Shown: positions 26,324 to 34,885 of the stretch, one piece after another
Position numbering within the stretch: the first letter of the stretch is position 1
Layout of the letters: each line of letters starts with the position of its first letter
Assembly (NCBI GenBank): GCA_003215775.1
Contig: QCJW01000006.1
Coordinates: 31,850-95,849 of the forward strand
Source: Prochlorococcus sp. AG-409-G20
GTDB taxonomy: Bacteria; Cyanobacteriota; Cyanobacteriia; PCC-6307; Cyanobiaceae
Direction of reading: 5' to 3'
Length of the DNA stretch: 64,000 nt
Notes under the pieces: model-generated
Seen by the model: the letters and a program-made list of their open reading frames with translations, nothing else
Databases searched by the model: none
What the model was told of the DNA's origin: nothing
Position numbers and translations under genes: made by a program

Positions 26324-28048
26324 GTGCTTCGACTTGAGAAGGTAAGTAAGATTTATCCTACGAGTGAAGTCTTAAGAGACGTCACCTGGGAAGTAAAACC
26401 AGGGGATCGTATTGGCTTGGTAGGTGTGAATGGTGCGGGGAAATCGACGCAGTTAAAAATAATTGCTGGGATAGAAGAAGCTACAGATGGCCAAGTAGTT
26501 ACACAAGGAGAGCCACGAGTTGCTTTCTTGCAACAGGAATTTGACGTGGATCCTCAAAGAACTGTTCGTGACGAGCTTTTTCAGGCCTTTGCTGAGGCTG
26601 CCAAGGTTTTAGCCAAGCAAGAAGTTATTCATAAGCAAATGGAGTCAGAACGAGCATTATCTGATGAGCGCTATTTGCAAAGTCTTATTGAGGGACTGGG
26701 AAACTTACAAAGTACCTTTGAAGCACTTAATGGTTACGAATTAGAGGCTCAAGTGGATAAGATTCTCCCAAAAATAGGATTTTCTATTGAGGAAGCAGAA
26801 CAACTGGTTGGCTCATTCTCAGGTGGTTGGCAAATGCGTGTTGCTCTTGGGAAGATATTACTGCAAGACCCTGATTTGCTGTTATTAGATGAACCTACTA
26901 ATCATTTAGATTTGGCTACTATTGAATGGTTAGAGGGTTATTTGATTGGTCACTCTGCAGCAATGGTTATTATTAGTCATGATAGAGCATTTTTGGATCA
27001 TATTTGTACTCAAATAGTAAGTACTGAAAGAGGTATTTCAAGGAGTTATCCAGGTAATTATTCTGATTACTTAGAACAGAGAAAACAAGAAGAAGAGTCT
27101 GCAAAGGCTGCTTATGAGAGGCAGCAAAAAGAAATTTCTACACAACAAGCTTATGTCGATAGATTCCGTGCAAGTGCAACGAGAAGTACCCAAGCAAAAA
27201 GTCGTGAGAAAATGATACAGAAAATAGATTTAATAAAAGAACCAATATCCAGTATTAGTGGCCCTATTTTTCAATTTCCTCCAGCTCCAAGATCAGGAAG
27301 TCAAGTTGCATTGATAGAAGATCTAACGCATAGTTATGATGATAATATTTTATTTCTTGGGGCACATTTAGAGGTCGAGCCAGGAAATAGAATTGCATTT
27401 TTAGGTCCCAATGGCTCAGGGAAGTCAACATTACTTCGTTTCATCATGGGTTTGGAAAAGCCTGATGAAGGTATTGTGAAATTGGGTGCTCATAATGTGA
27501 AAGCTGCTTATTTCGAACAGAATCAGGCTGAGGCATTAGATCTTGGCAAGACAGTTATTGATCTAATGTATGAGGCTGTGCCAGACTGGTCTCAAACTAA
27601 AGTTCGTTCACTATTAGGTAGCTTTTGTCTTAGTGACGAGGCTGTTTTTAAGGAAGTCTATCAATTAAGTGGTGGCGAAAAGGCAAGACTAGCCTTAGCT
27701 TTAATGATTGTTAAACCATTTAATTTGTTGGTATTAGATGAGCCAACTAATCATTTAGATATTCAAGCAAAGCAAATGCTAGAGGATGCAATTAGAAATT
27801 TCGAAGGTTCAGCACTCATTGTTTCACATGATCGTTATTTTATATCCAGAGTAGCTAATCGTATAGTTGAAATTCAAGATGGTGAGTTAAAACTTTATCG
27901 CGGTAATTATTCATATTACAAAGAAAAGAAAGAAGAGGAAGCTTCTCGGCTGCAAGAGCAATTGGCCTTGGCAGCGAGAGAGGCTAAAAGATTAGTGAGT
28001 AAAGAACGACAAAGAAAAAGAAAAGCCGCTAAGAAGTCAAAAAATTAG
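26324..28048 (+). CDS. ABC-F family ATPase (Uup/EttA-like)
   Basis: A 574-residue soluble protein with two ABC domains in tandem: Walker A GVNGAGKST and GPNGSGKST, signatures FSGGWQMR and LSGGEKAR, and Walker B LLLLDEPTNHLD and LLVLDEPTNHLD. Between them is the P-site tRNA interaction-type linker rich in charged residues (YERQQKEISTQQAYVDRFRA). The C-terminal 40 residues are basic and coiled-coil-like (KRLVSKERQRKRKAAKK), as in Uup. It has no membrane segment, so it is a ribosome-associated or DNA-associated ABC-F rather than a transporter. Start is GTG 26324. Confidence 0.92.
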   Translation: MLRLEKVSKIYPTSEVLRDVTWEVKPGDRIGLVGVNGAGKSTQLKIIAGIEEATDGQVVTQGEPRVAFLQQEFDVDPQRTVRDELFQAFAEAAKVLAKQEVIHKQMESERALSDERYLQSLIEGLGNLQSTFEALNGYELEAQVDKILPKIGFSIEEAEQLVGSFSGGWQMRVALGKILLQDPDLLLLDEPTNHLDLATIEWLEGYLIGHSAAMVIISHDRAFLDHICTQIVSTERGISRSYPGNYSDYLEQRKQEEESAKAAYERQQKEISTQQAYVDRFRASATRSTQAKSREKMIQKIDLIKEPISSISGPIFQFPPAPRSGSQVALIEDLTHSYDDNILFLGAHLEVEPGNRIAFLGPNGSGKSTLLRFIMGLEKPDEGIVKLGAHNVKAAYFEQNQAEALDLGKTVIDLMYEAVPDWSQTKVRSLLGSFCLSDEAVFKEVYQLSGGEKARLALALMIVKPFNLLVLDEPTNHLDIQAKQMLEDAIRNFEGSALIVSHDRYFISRVANRIVEIQDGELKLYRGNYSYYKEKKEEEASRLQEQLALAAREAKRLVSKERQRKRKAAKKSKN

Positions 28049-28163
28049 TAACTTTATTGAGTCGTTTATAGCAAAACTTTACATATGCTTAGGCAGTAAG
28101 ACTTATTTTTCTTTACCAGTCAGACTTCTCATTATAGGGTAAAGGAAATTCATTGCAAGGGAG

Positions 28164-28325
28164 ATGAGCCTTTCTTCTGGAGAAATCGCTAGTCATCGTA
28201 ATCACGGTATTGGAAATGGTTGTGATGCAGTTGAGATGTATTTTGAATGCATTACAACATGTTCAATAGATGATGGCGAATGTATAACTCGTTGTGTACA
28301 GCAATTACGAGATGCAGAGGATTGA
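28164..28325 (+). CDS. Cysteine-rich microprotein (53 aa) with repeated ECITxC
   Basis: ATG 28164, preceded by AAGGGAG, runs to TGA 28325. The 53 residues include five Cys at 20, 29, 33, 40 and 44. The hexapeptide ECITTC (28-33) is repeated as ECITRC (39-44), making twin CX3C motifs six residues apart. It has no signal peptide and no membrane helix. Twin CX3C helices in other proteins form disulfide hairpins or bind metal; which applies here is unknown. The good ribosome site and internal symmetry support a gene. It is convergent with the HtrA-like gene. Confidence 0.7.
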   Translation: MSLSSGEIASHRNHGIGNGCDAVEMYFECITTCSIDDGECITRCVQQLRDAED

Positions 28326-28346
28326 TAGTTCTAAGTTCAACTTTTC

Positions 28347-29513
28347 CTAACTCTCTCTAAACATATACATCTCTATAGGGGTGATAAGTAGTTTGAGCCT
28401 TCGTTTCCCTCTTAGGACTCCAAACTCAAGTGGAGTATTTACTTTGTGTGAGTTTATAGCTGTGACAATATTTGCAGAGTTTTTCATGATCTTCTGGTCT
28501 ACAGAAGTGATTACGTCATTAATCTTCATTCCGCCTTTTTCAGCAGGACTTCCTGGTAAGACATATCTAACAATAGCTCCTTCAGACTTGTTTGGATTGT
28601 TTCCAAGACTTACTCCAATCATGGGATGACTAGCTTGTCCATTCTCTACTAATTGCTGTGCTATTACCCTTGCTCTATTAATAGGTATTGCGAACCCTAA
28701 ACCTGCTCCTGGACCTGATCTTATCAATGTATTTATGCCAATTACTTCTCCTGTTGAATTCAATAATGGTCCACCAGAATTTCCTGGATTAATCGCAGCA
28801 TCAGTTTGAATGAGGTCTAATCGTTTCCCAGATATTCCTAATTGAGAAACATTCCGACTGAGATTGCTAATGATTCCTAGGGTTACTGTGTTTTCTAGTC
28901 CAAAGGGGTTCCCTACAGCTATTGCCCAATCGCCAACCATTAATTCATCTGAATTGCCAAGAGGTGCAGTTGGCCATGGTCCATTTCCATCTAACTGAAC
29001 AACCGCAAGGTCTGTCAACCGGTCTTGGCCAATCACCTTTCCTTGCACTCTTCTTCCATCTGACATCTCGACAACAAGTTGGTCGCTATTTTCAATCACA
29101 TGTGCATTTGTAAGAATTAGTCCTTCTGGTGAGAAGATGACGCCGCTACCTTGGCCATGCTCAATGCGTGACCGTGGAGACTCCAGACTAGGTAGAGAGA
29201 AAAAACGTTGAAAATATGGATCCATTAATAACCCTGGAGGGAACCCTTCACTCCCTCGAGAAATAACAGTTCTTTTTGTTTCTAATTTGACTACTGCGGG
29301 CCCACTTTTGGCTACTGCTTGTGCAACGAAAGAATTTCGAGAGAAATTTATAAGTGGGGCTGCTTCTAATGGTCTAGCGAGAAGGAAATCAAGTAAAGCT
29401 GATGAAAAGAAAGTTGCTCCTCCTAGTGTAGAAGCAATAATCCATATAGAAAAAAACTTTTCTTTCTTTAGAACTTTGAATTTTTGAATGAAATCCTTGA
29501 TGAAGGGATGCAT
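28347..29513 (-). CDS. HtrA/Deg-type S1C serine protease with PDZ domain
   Basis: A 388-residue periplasmic or membrane-anchored protease for damaged proteins. A hydrophobic segment near residues 22-45 (FSIWIIASTLGGATFFSSAL) acts as signal anchor. The trypsin-like domain has the triad His in LTNAHVIE, Asp in LTDLAVVQL and Ser in INPGNSGGPL. One PDZ domain follows (GASHPMIGVSL to the end). Cyanobacterial HhoA/HhoB/HtrA paralogues cannot be separated with confidence from sequence alone, so no symbol is given. Confidence 0.93.
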   Translation of the reverse strand: MHPFIKDFIQKFKVLKKEKFFSIWIIASTLGGATFFSSALLDFLLARPLEAAPLINFSRNSFVAQAVAKSGPAVVKLETKRTVISRGSEGFPPGLLMDPYFQRFFSLPSLESPRSRIEHGQGSGVIFSPEGLILTNAHVIENSDQLVVEMSDGRRVQGKVIGQDRLTDLAVVQLDGNGPWPTAPLGNSDELMVGDWAIAVGNPFGLENTVTLGIISNLSRNVSQLGISGKRLDLIQTDAAINPGNSGGPLLNSTGEVIGINTLIRSGPGAGLGFAIPINRARVIAQQLVENGQASHPMIGVSLGNNPNKSEGAIVRYVLPGSPAEKGGMKINDVITSVDQKIMKNSANIVTAINSHKVNTPLEFGVLRGKRRLKLLITPIEMYMFRES

Positions 29514-29836
29514 GAGAATGGTTTGATGAATTTATAGGTTTCGACTGAAGTCGATATGGATTGACTAAAGACTTTCATTATTATATGAACTTACTATTCT
29601 TCCAGTTGGTTTGTTTAAGTAGCATGGCTGACTTGTAGGTTTTTTGTGAATAGAGACATTGTTGGTTGTATATCCTATTGCGAATAAGAATTGCAATTAA
29701 GTTTAGAGTGTTAAGTACATTAACTGCAAAATTCTTGTTTATTTGATCTAGCTACTTGTTACCATATGTAAGCTGAGGAAATAAAAATAGACTTAAAACT
29801 GAGGATTTATCTCCCCCTTTTTCTTATACTCATCTC
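29514..29836. other. Intergenic region between divergent genes
   Basis: A 323-bp AT-rich gap between the start of the HtrA-like gene (leftward) and the start of the DUF2973-like gene (rightward). No ORF with a plausible start is seen. A short dyad TCGACT-GA-AGTCGA lies near 29540. It should hold the promoters of both genes. I see nothing else of note in it. Confidence 0.5.
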
Positions 29837-30103
29837 ATGATGAGCTCCTTGTTCCCAATCTTTTACGGTATAGCGGTTTTAGTCCTGCTGTGGCAGGCTT
29901 TTGGCTTTATTAGAAAAGCTTGGTCTTCCTTTGGTTCGGCAGGCTCTCCCATAAGTGATCAAAATACCGATCGTACTGGACGTTTAACTATTCACCCTGA
30001 ACTTCTTGATCAAGAGGGCAAAATTACCGAAGAGGAGTTACTTACAGTACGTTTTTCAGGAGATGTTGATCCACCGCACTCAGCAGAAACCTCTGCTGAA
30101 TAA
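29837..30103 (+). CDS. DUF2973-like small membrane protein
   Basis: An 88-residue protein with a single N-terminal membrane helix (PIFYGIAVLVLLWQAFGFI) and a soluble tail. The tail carries IHPELLDQEGKITEEELLTV, which matches the His-Pro-Glu-Leu-Leu-Asp pattern of the cyanobacterial DUF2973 family as I know it. Function is unknown. It is followed after 60 bp by another cyanobacterial ORF in the same direction. Confidence 0.75.
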   Translation: MMSSLFPIFYGIAVLVLLWQAFGFIRKAWSSFGSAGSPISDQNTDRTGRLTIHPELLDQEGKITEEELLTVRFSGDVDPPHSAETSAE

Positions 30104-30163
30104 TTGATAATGGGGTAGCACTGTCCCAATTAGACAATTACTATTATTAAAGAGGCTTTACTA

Positions 30164-30547
30164 GTGGACCAAAGAACACGCATCGTAGCCGCGGTACTTA
30201 AATCGTTAAAGTTACCGCCTCGTTTTCGGTTGAAGATGTTGAAAGAAGATCCAGTGAGATTAGAGCTTAGCCTTACACCTTCTTATGGAAAAAACCCAAT
30301 CCAAGTGGGATTAGTGGAGTCTCTTGATTTAGTTGCAAGAAGAGATCGAGAAGGTCGAATTCCAAGGGACTTGCAAGGCACATGGGATTGGACTGTGCGT
30401 CATGGAGATGTCAGTACAGGTGGATGGAACCCTTTCCTCAAAGAAGCATTGCAAACAATGTTTGAGACAGGTTTGCCTGCAATTATTTATGAGGAATTAA
30501 CAGGTGAGGATTATCACCCTGTTGATGGAACCCGTCATGTACGTTGA
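30164..30547 (+). CDS. Conserved cyanobacterial hypothetical protein
   Basis: A 127-residue soluble protein from a GTG start with TTAAAGAGG upstream. It has a basic N-terminus (RTRIVAAVLKSLKLPPRFRL) and a conserved-looking core with many Trp and Gly (LQGTWDWTVRHGDVSTGGWN) ending in YHPVDGTRHVR. No enzyme motif is recognised. It lies downstream of the DUF2973-like gene and may be co-transcribed with it. Confidence 0.7.
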   Translation: MDQRTRIVAAVLKSLKLPPRFRLKMLKEDPVRLELSLTPSYGKNPIQVGLVESLDLVARRDREGRIPRDLQGTWDWTVRHGDVSTGGWNPFLKEALQTMFETGLPAIIYEELTGEDYHPVDGTRHVR

Positions 30548-30685
30548 TTTCAATTTTGAATTAAATATTTTTCTGGTTTATTTGGTCTTTGACTTGAAAT
30601 CGTATTGATTATTGGAAAAGAGTGACGAGATAAACCGTTTTCGCAAAGGCATACTCGTCAACTTCTGATTAAATTGCTTACAATA

Positions 30686-30853
30686 ATGAAAAATAATGGA
30701 ATTCCTATGAAAGAAAACCTTGAGCCTAGATTTGGCTTTGTCAACTTTGCCGAGACTTGGAACGGTCGGTTGGCCATGATTGGAATTTTGATTGGATTGA
30801 GTACAGAATTGCTTACAGGACAAGGGATCTTGAGGCAAATGGGCCTTGGATGA
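30686..30853 (+). CDS. hli: High-light-inducible protein (HLIP/Scp family)
   Basis: A 55-residue single-helix chlorophyll-binding protein. The core RFGFVNFAETWNGRLAMIG has the ExxNxRxAM chlorophyll-binding motif of the LHC superfamily, in a helix that continues ILIGLSTELLTGQGIL. HLIPs sit in the thylakoid membrane and protect photosystems under light stress. Two in-frame ATGs exist (30686 and 30707); the second would give 48 residues. It lies upstream of a small membrane-protein gene and xseA. Confidence 0.93.
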   Translation: MKNNGIPMKENLEPRFGFVNFAETWNGRLAMIGILIGLSTELLTGQGILRQMGLG

Positions 30854-30976
30854 AATTTCTGGCGATCTAATGTATGAAGAGACTGACATATCCAAGTTGA
30901 TAAGTAAATTAGGTAAATCTGGCTTATCCACAAAGGTCTATTGTTGTTAATCTGTTATTAGTAGGAAAGTATTCCT

Positions 30977-31153
30977 TTGTCTTCTTTCTTTTTTACAAAT
31001 AAACGAGATGGTGCTCGAATAATTAGTACAGGGATTGTTATCTTTTCTATTACAACTACACAGATAAATCATTTTTGGGGACTTTTAATTAGTATTCTTA
31101 CTGCAATAGCTTGTATCTTCTTGGGATTTCTTTATATACGCCTTGATAAATAA
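30977..31153 (+). CDS. Small membrane protein (58 aa) upstream of xseA
   Basis: A TTG start with AGGAAAG six bases upstream and a TAA at 31151-31153 give 58 residues. The N-terminus is SSFFFTNKRDGARIISTG. Two hydrophobic segments follow (about IVIFSITTTQINHFWG and LLISILTAIACIFLGFLYI). The TTG of xseA lies 11 bp inside its 3' end, suggesting coupling. The family is not recognised; strong hydrophobic patterning and the ribosome site support it. Confidence 0.55.
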   Translation: MSSFFFTNKRDGARIISTGIVIFSITTTQINHFWGLLISILTAIACIFLGFLYIRLDK

Positions 31154-32300
31154 TTCCTTAACAAATTATTCTGTTGCTGAGTTGAATTCAGCCATTGCGA
31201 CTTTGCTAAAGCGGGGTTTTCCTCCGTGTTTTTGTTTACACGCTTCAGTCTTAAAGGCACAGGTTAAAAAAGGACACCTATGGTTAACTTTGACAGATGG
31301 AAAGGCAAGTATTAATGCAGTTATTTGGGCTTCAATTTTTCAAAATTTGAGTTTTAAGCCTAATGAGGGTGATGGGGTAGTAGTTGTTGGGAAGATTAAT
31401 TTCTGGGAGACCAGAGCCACTGTGACAGTACATGTTTTAGATGTTCGACCAAGTATTTCAACTGTCTTACATCAATTTGAAGTTGTTCGAGACTTATTGC
31501 TGAAAGAAGGATTAATTGATCCTGCTAGATCCAGAGAGCTACCTAGATACCCTCGCTCTATAGCTGTTTTAACAAGTGTTCCAAGCTCAGCATTGGCAGA
31601 CATGATTCGCACCGCAAAAGAGCGATGGCCCTTAACAAACCTCTTTGTTATTCCAATTCCTGTTCAAGGAGCAGTTGCTCAAAAGATTCAGTCAGTTTTA
31701 AAAAGCTTGACCAGTCAATTGTCTGCCAATCAAATTGAAGTATTAGTTTTGGCAAGAGGTGGAGGGAGTAGAGAAGACCTCATGGTTTTTGATAATGAGG
31801 ATTTGTGTAGACAATTGGCAGATTATCCAATTCCAGTTGTAACTGGAATTGGACATGAAGATGATTTAACTGTTGCTGATCTTGTAGTGGATCATCGCGC
31901 GGCTACTCCCACTGCTGCGATTGTTAAAGTCTTGCCTAGCAGGGAAACTGCTAAAGATAACTGTCTTCAAAGGAAGGTTAGGTTGATTGATTATTGTGAG
32001 TTATTAGTAAAAAAGAGAAGGCATGATTTGCTAGAAAGGAAGAAGGCTTTATCAGTAAATTCACCACTGAGAGTTATTGATAATTACCGTATTAAACTGG
32101 AAGATAAAAATCAGCTTTTGAAGGCTTTGTCTCCACAACGTTGGCTAGCAAGAGGTTTTGCAATCGTAAGAACTCAGAGGTTTAAAACTATTCGTAAAAT
32201 TGAAGAAGTAAAACCAAACCAGCATTTGACTATTGAACTAATTGATGGTCTGATTGATTCAGAAGTCCAGACAATCTATCTTAAAAAGAAATCAAAATGA
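31143..32300 (+). CDS. xseA: Exodeoxyribonuclease VII large subunit
   Basis: Catalytic subunit of the single-strand-specific exonuclease VII. The N-terminal 100 residues form an OB fold (ASVLKAQVKKGHLWLTLTD). The catalytic part has PRYPRSIAVLTSVPSSALADM, the VLARGGGSREDL block, and GIGHEDDLTVADLVVDHRAATPT with its active-site Asp and His residues. The C-terminus is a helical, coiled-coil-like region for XseB binding. The 385-residue length is slightly short of the E. coli enzyme. Start TTG 31143 is tentative. Confidence 0.95.
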   Translation: MINNSLTNYSVAELNSAIATLLKRGFPPCFCLHASVLKAQVKKGHLWLTLTDGKASINAVIWASIFQNLSFKPNEGDGVVVVGKINFWETRATVTVHVLDVRPSISTVLHQFEVVRDLLLKEGLIDPARSRELPRYPRSIAVLTSVPSSALADMIRTAKERWPLTNLFVIPIPVQGAVAQKIQSVLKSLTSQLSANQIEVLVLARGGGSREDLMVFDNEDLCRQLADYPIPVVTGIGHEDDLTVADLVVDHRAATPTAAIVKVLPSRETAKDNCLQRKVRLIDYCELLVKKRRHDLLERKKALSVNSPLRVIDNYRIKLEDKNQLLKALSPQRWLARGFAIVRTQRFKTIRKIEEVKPNQHLTIELIDGLIDSEVQTIYLKKKSK

Positions 32301-32602
32301 AACAATCAAAAAAGCCTTCGGATTCACGATTAACTAAGAATAACATTCAAGTTTCATCTGATTTAAATGAGAATTTAAGTGGTATTGAAAACAGCCTGAT
32401 TCAACAACTCCGCGATCAAATATCTTCGCTTACATATGAAGAGGCTTTGGAAAAGCTTGATATTATTCTTCAAAAGTTACAACTAGATGAAGTTCCTGTA
32501 GAGGATTTACAGAGACAATACATAGAGGGTCAATTATATCTTGAACGCTGTGAAGATTTATTAGATCAAGTTCAACAACAAGTAACTGAGATCGAACTTT
32601 AA
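32297..32602 (+). CDS. xseB: Exodeoxyribonuclease VII small subunit
   Basis: The small helical subunit that binds XseA. From ATG 32297, which overlaps the xseA stop (ATGA), it has 101 residues. The first 45 are polar and variable. The XseB core follows: LTYEEALEKLDIILQKLQ, then VPVEDLQRQYIEGQLYLERC. Tight coupling with xseA is as in most bacteria. An extended N-terminus is usual in picocyanobacteria. Confidence 0.92.
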   Translation: MKQSKKPSDSRLTKNNIQVSSDLNENLSGIENSLIQQLRDQISSLTYEEALEKLDIILQKLQLDEVPVEDLQRQYIEGQLYLERCEDLLDQVQQQVTEIEL

Positions 32603-32627
32603 AGCAAATCAATGCAAATTATTTAAT

Positions 32628-32954
32628 TCATTGTACGTCTTCAGCAGTTATATCAACTGTCACAGAACTTGCTGGAATTGATTGACTTTGACTGTTCGTC
32701 TTGGATTTATCTGCTCCACAAAATGGACATTTTTGGGAATTATTTATTGAGCTAACACCACAGACTTCACATGGGATCATTTTTGCTTGCAAGACTTTCC
32801 ATCCAATCCAACTAATACCTCCCAGTAAAATAGGTATAAGTACAATGATTAATATTACTCCTCCAGCAAGGTCTACTAGAAATCTTCCAGCAGTTGATGG
32901 AAGAAGAATTAACAGTAGAAGAGTGAAAATGATAAGTGAAGAGGACCTATTCAT
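32628..32954 (-). CDS. Membrane protein with a cytosolic zinc ribbon
   Basis: A 108-residue protein with two hydrophobic helices (about residues 7-21, LIIFTLLLLILLPS, and 29-54, LAGGVILIIVLIPILLGGIS) followed by a zinc-ribbon knuckle pair, CEVCGVSS and CPFCGADK, 12 residues apart. The tail is Ser/Thr-rich. It resembles conserved cyanobacterial hypothetical proteins. A zinc-binding role is inferred from the two CxxC motifs. It is convergent with xseB and in the same direction as the BrkB-like gene. Confidence 0.7.
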   Translation of the reverse strand: MNRSSSLIIFTLLLLILLPSTAGRFLVDLAGGVILIIVLIPILLGGISWIGWKVLQAKMIPCEVCGVSSINNSQKCPFCGADKSKTNSQSQSIPASSVTVDITAEDVQ

Positions 32955-32980
32955 TTGATTTTAATAATTTTCATGATTAG

Positions 32981-33931
32981 TTAGTTAGGCTTTGAATAAG
33001 AAATAGACCTATTTTTATGTGATTGTTTTCTGGCAAGGACTACACTCCAGCATTGCCCAAAGTAAATTATTACGCCTATCATCCAAACCCATAGAGTTAA
33101 TACTAAGACACCACCTATAAAGCCATATGCTTGAAATCGCGAGCCTAAAGATAAAATACTTTTTCCTACAGCTAAATTTAAAATAGTTAACAATATCCCT
33201 ATCATTAATGAGCCTGGAATTAGAGGCCTTATTGGAACCCTTCGGCTTGGAAGTAATGCTTGCATGATTAAAGCCATTATTGAAAGACTAACTACTGGAA
33301 TAATAAATTGACCTACTTCTAGTACTGGAAAGCTTGATAGTATACTTGCTAATCTTGGACTAGTTTGAGTTAGTTCCTCAAATACTGTTACAGGCAGCAT
33401 TTTTAGATTAGTACTTATTTGATCTATAACTACTAATAGTCCAATTACAATAACAACTAGGAAAGCTTCTACTCGAGTACGTATAAATCTGAATGCCTGA
33501 ATTTTCCACGGGGTCTGAATTCCTTTACTTGGGAATGCATCTTCCCAGAGTCGATCTGCCCCTCGCTGTAAGGTTAAATATGCATTTCCTGCAGTTATCA
33601 TTAGAAACACTGCACCCAATAATCCTGCACCAAATCCTTGATTAACGAGCTTAACTAATGTTGTATCTACTAATCCAACCACAGACGGGGGTAAAGCATG
33701 AGCAGTGTAATTAATAATTTGTTGGTCTAGTCCGGTTTGTTTCCCTAAGAACCAAGATGCTACTGAAAGGGAAATGAGGAGGATTGGGAAAAAGGATTGG
33801 AGGGTGTAATAAGCAAAAGCAGCACTCAGGTCAACACAATCGCATCTTGTCCAACTTTCATAGGCTGTCCACAGACTTGCAGCTAAACCGCTGATTTTAT
33901 TCCTAATCCTGTAGCTCACCTTGGTTGGCAC
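32981..33931 (-). CDS. YihY/BrkB family membrane protein
   Basis: A 316-residue integral membrane protein with about six helices. The N-terminal DLSAAFAYYTLQSFFPILLI matches the YihY/virulence-factor-BrkB pattern, and the C-terminal LGSRFQAYGFIGGVLVLTLW with VIIYFGQCWSVVLARK is also typical. Once called ribonuclease BN, the family is now regarded as of unknown or transport-related function. It stands 132 bp after the IMPase gene in the same direction. Confidence 0.88.
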   Translation of the reverse strand: MPTKVSYRIRNKISGLAASLWTAYESWTRCDCVDLSAAFAYYTLQSFFPILLISLSVASWFLGKQTGLDQQIINYTAHALPPSVVGLVDTTLVKLVNQGFGAGLLGAVFLMITAGNAYLTLQRGADRLWEDAFPSKGIQTPWKIQAFRFIRTRVEAFLVVIVIGLLVVIDQISTNLKMLPVTVFEELTQTSPRLASILSSFPVLEVGQFIIPVVSLSIMALIMQALLPSRRVPIRPLIPGSLMIGILLTILNLAVGKSILSLGSRFQAYGFIGGVLVLTLWVWMIGVIIYFGQCWSVVLARKQSHKNRSISYSKPN

Positions 33932-34020
33932 TCTGATATCACTAACAATAGCGATAGTTGAATGCTATTGACATAGCTAGTGCCTCTTTTGTGATGGATC
34001 TTCTGTTGGACTGTTCTTAC

Positions 34021-34040
34021 CTGATTGATCTTACAATCAG
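34021..34040. terminator. Hairpin after the tolC-IMPase operon, possible transcript end
   Basis: CTGATTG (34021-34027) and CAATCAG (34034-34040) pair exactly around ATCTTA. It lies 24 bp past the stop of the leftward IMPase gene. There is no T-tract on the minus strand, so it is at best a non-classical terminator or an RNA-stabilising 3' hairpin. Confidence 0.35.
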
Positions 34041-34063
34041 AATGTTACCTAGATAATATAAAT

Positions 34064-34885
34064 TTAGTAATATTCTTTCTTAAGTGCTTCTCCCCAAGGG
34101 ATAAATTTTTCTAGTTCTTTGTTTGAACTTGCGGCAATTAGTGGGAAGCTGATATCAGACAAATCTTCCCCTGATTTTAGATTGCATGGATTTATATTTA
34201 GCCATTTTATAGGACATCCTAACTCGGATAAAATGAGACATGAAGATGCTAAATCCCATATTTTAGGAGTCGCTTCTAATGCTGCAATTGTCTGGCCAAT
34301 GGCAACACTAACTAAATTTAAACTTGCTACACCTAGGAGTCTTATTTTCCCTGGGAATGGCTGATTAGGTTTTTTTTGAAGAATGCGTATTGATCTGCTG
34401 CAAAGAGAAACACAGCTTGTATAAGATTGATGTCTTTTATCAATTGAAAGTTGCTTACCGTTAAGCCAAACCCCTTTACCTTTGATAGCAAAGATTCTTT
34501 TATTTAATGCTGGAATTTCTAAAAAGGCTGTTTCTGGTTCACCATCAACAAAACGAGCGATTGAAATTGCCCAATATGGAATACCAGCTGTGAAATTGGT
34601 TGTTCCATCCAGAGGATCTACTATCCAATAAGCTGAACTATTAGGGATTATTTTTGAGCCTTCTTCGCTTAAAACACCTTCACCTTTCGCTACCTTTGAA
34701 AGTTCTTTGACAATAGTGTAATCACTCCATCTGTCACATTCAGTAATCAAGGTTCCATCTGGTTTGATGTCAGAACTGATATGACCAAAATCAATTTTTT
34801 GCCTTGCCGAAACATGATCAATTAAATTATTGATAGCAATAATCTGTTGAGAATTTAATTTCTGATCTGTATTGGCTTCTATCAT
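34064..34885 (-). CDS. Inositol monophosphatase family phosphatase
   Basis: A 273-residue Mg2+-dependent phosphatase from ATG 34885. Seen: metal-binding Glu in VLSEEGS, the DPLDGTTNF motif (WIVDPLDGTTNFTAGIPYW) and the C-terminal WDLASSCLILSELG with its metal-binding Asp. Substrate could be inositol phosphate, histidinol phosphate or another sugar phosphate. The start was chosen because it overlaps the stop of the upstream TolC-like gene by ATGA; a frame starting 10 codons earlier is possible. Confidence 0.9.
   Translation of the reverse strand: MIEANTDQKLNSQQIIAINNLIDHVSARQKIDFGHISSDIKPDGTLITECDRWSDYTIVKELSKVAKGEGVLSEEGSKIIPNSSAYWIVDPLDGTTNFTAGIPYWAISIARFVDGEPETAFLEIPALNKRIFAIKGKGVWLNGKQLSIDKRHQSYTSCVSLCSRSIRILQKKPNQPFPGKIRLLGVASLNLVSVAIGQTIAALEATPKIWDLASSCLILSELGCPIKWLNINPCNLKSGEDLSDISFPLIAASSNKELEKFIPWGEALKKEYY

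Noticed and set aside
30578..30933. Two leftward ORFs of 117 and 91 residues
   Set aside because: They are antisense shadows of the HLIP gene at 30686-30853, whose chlorophyll-binding motif is clear on the plus strand.
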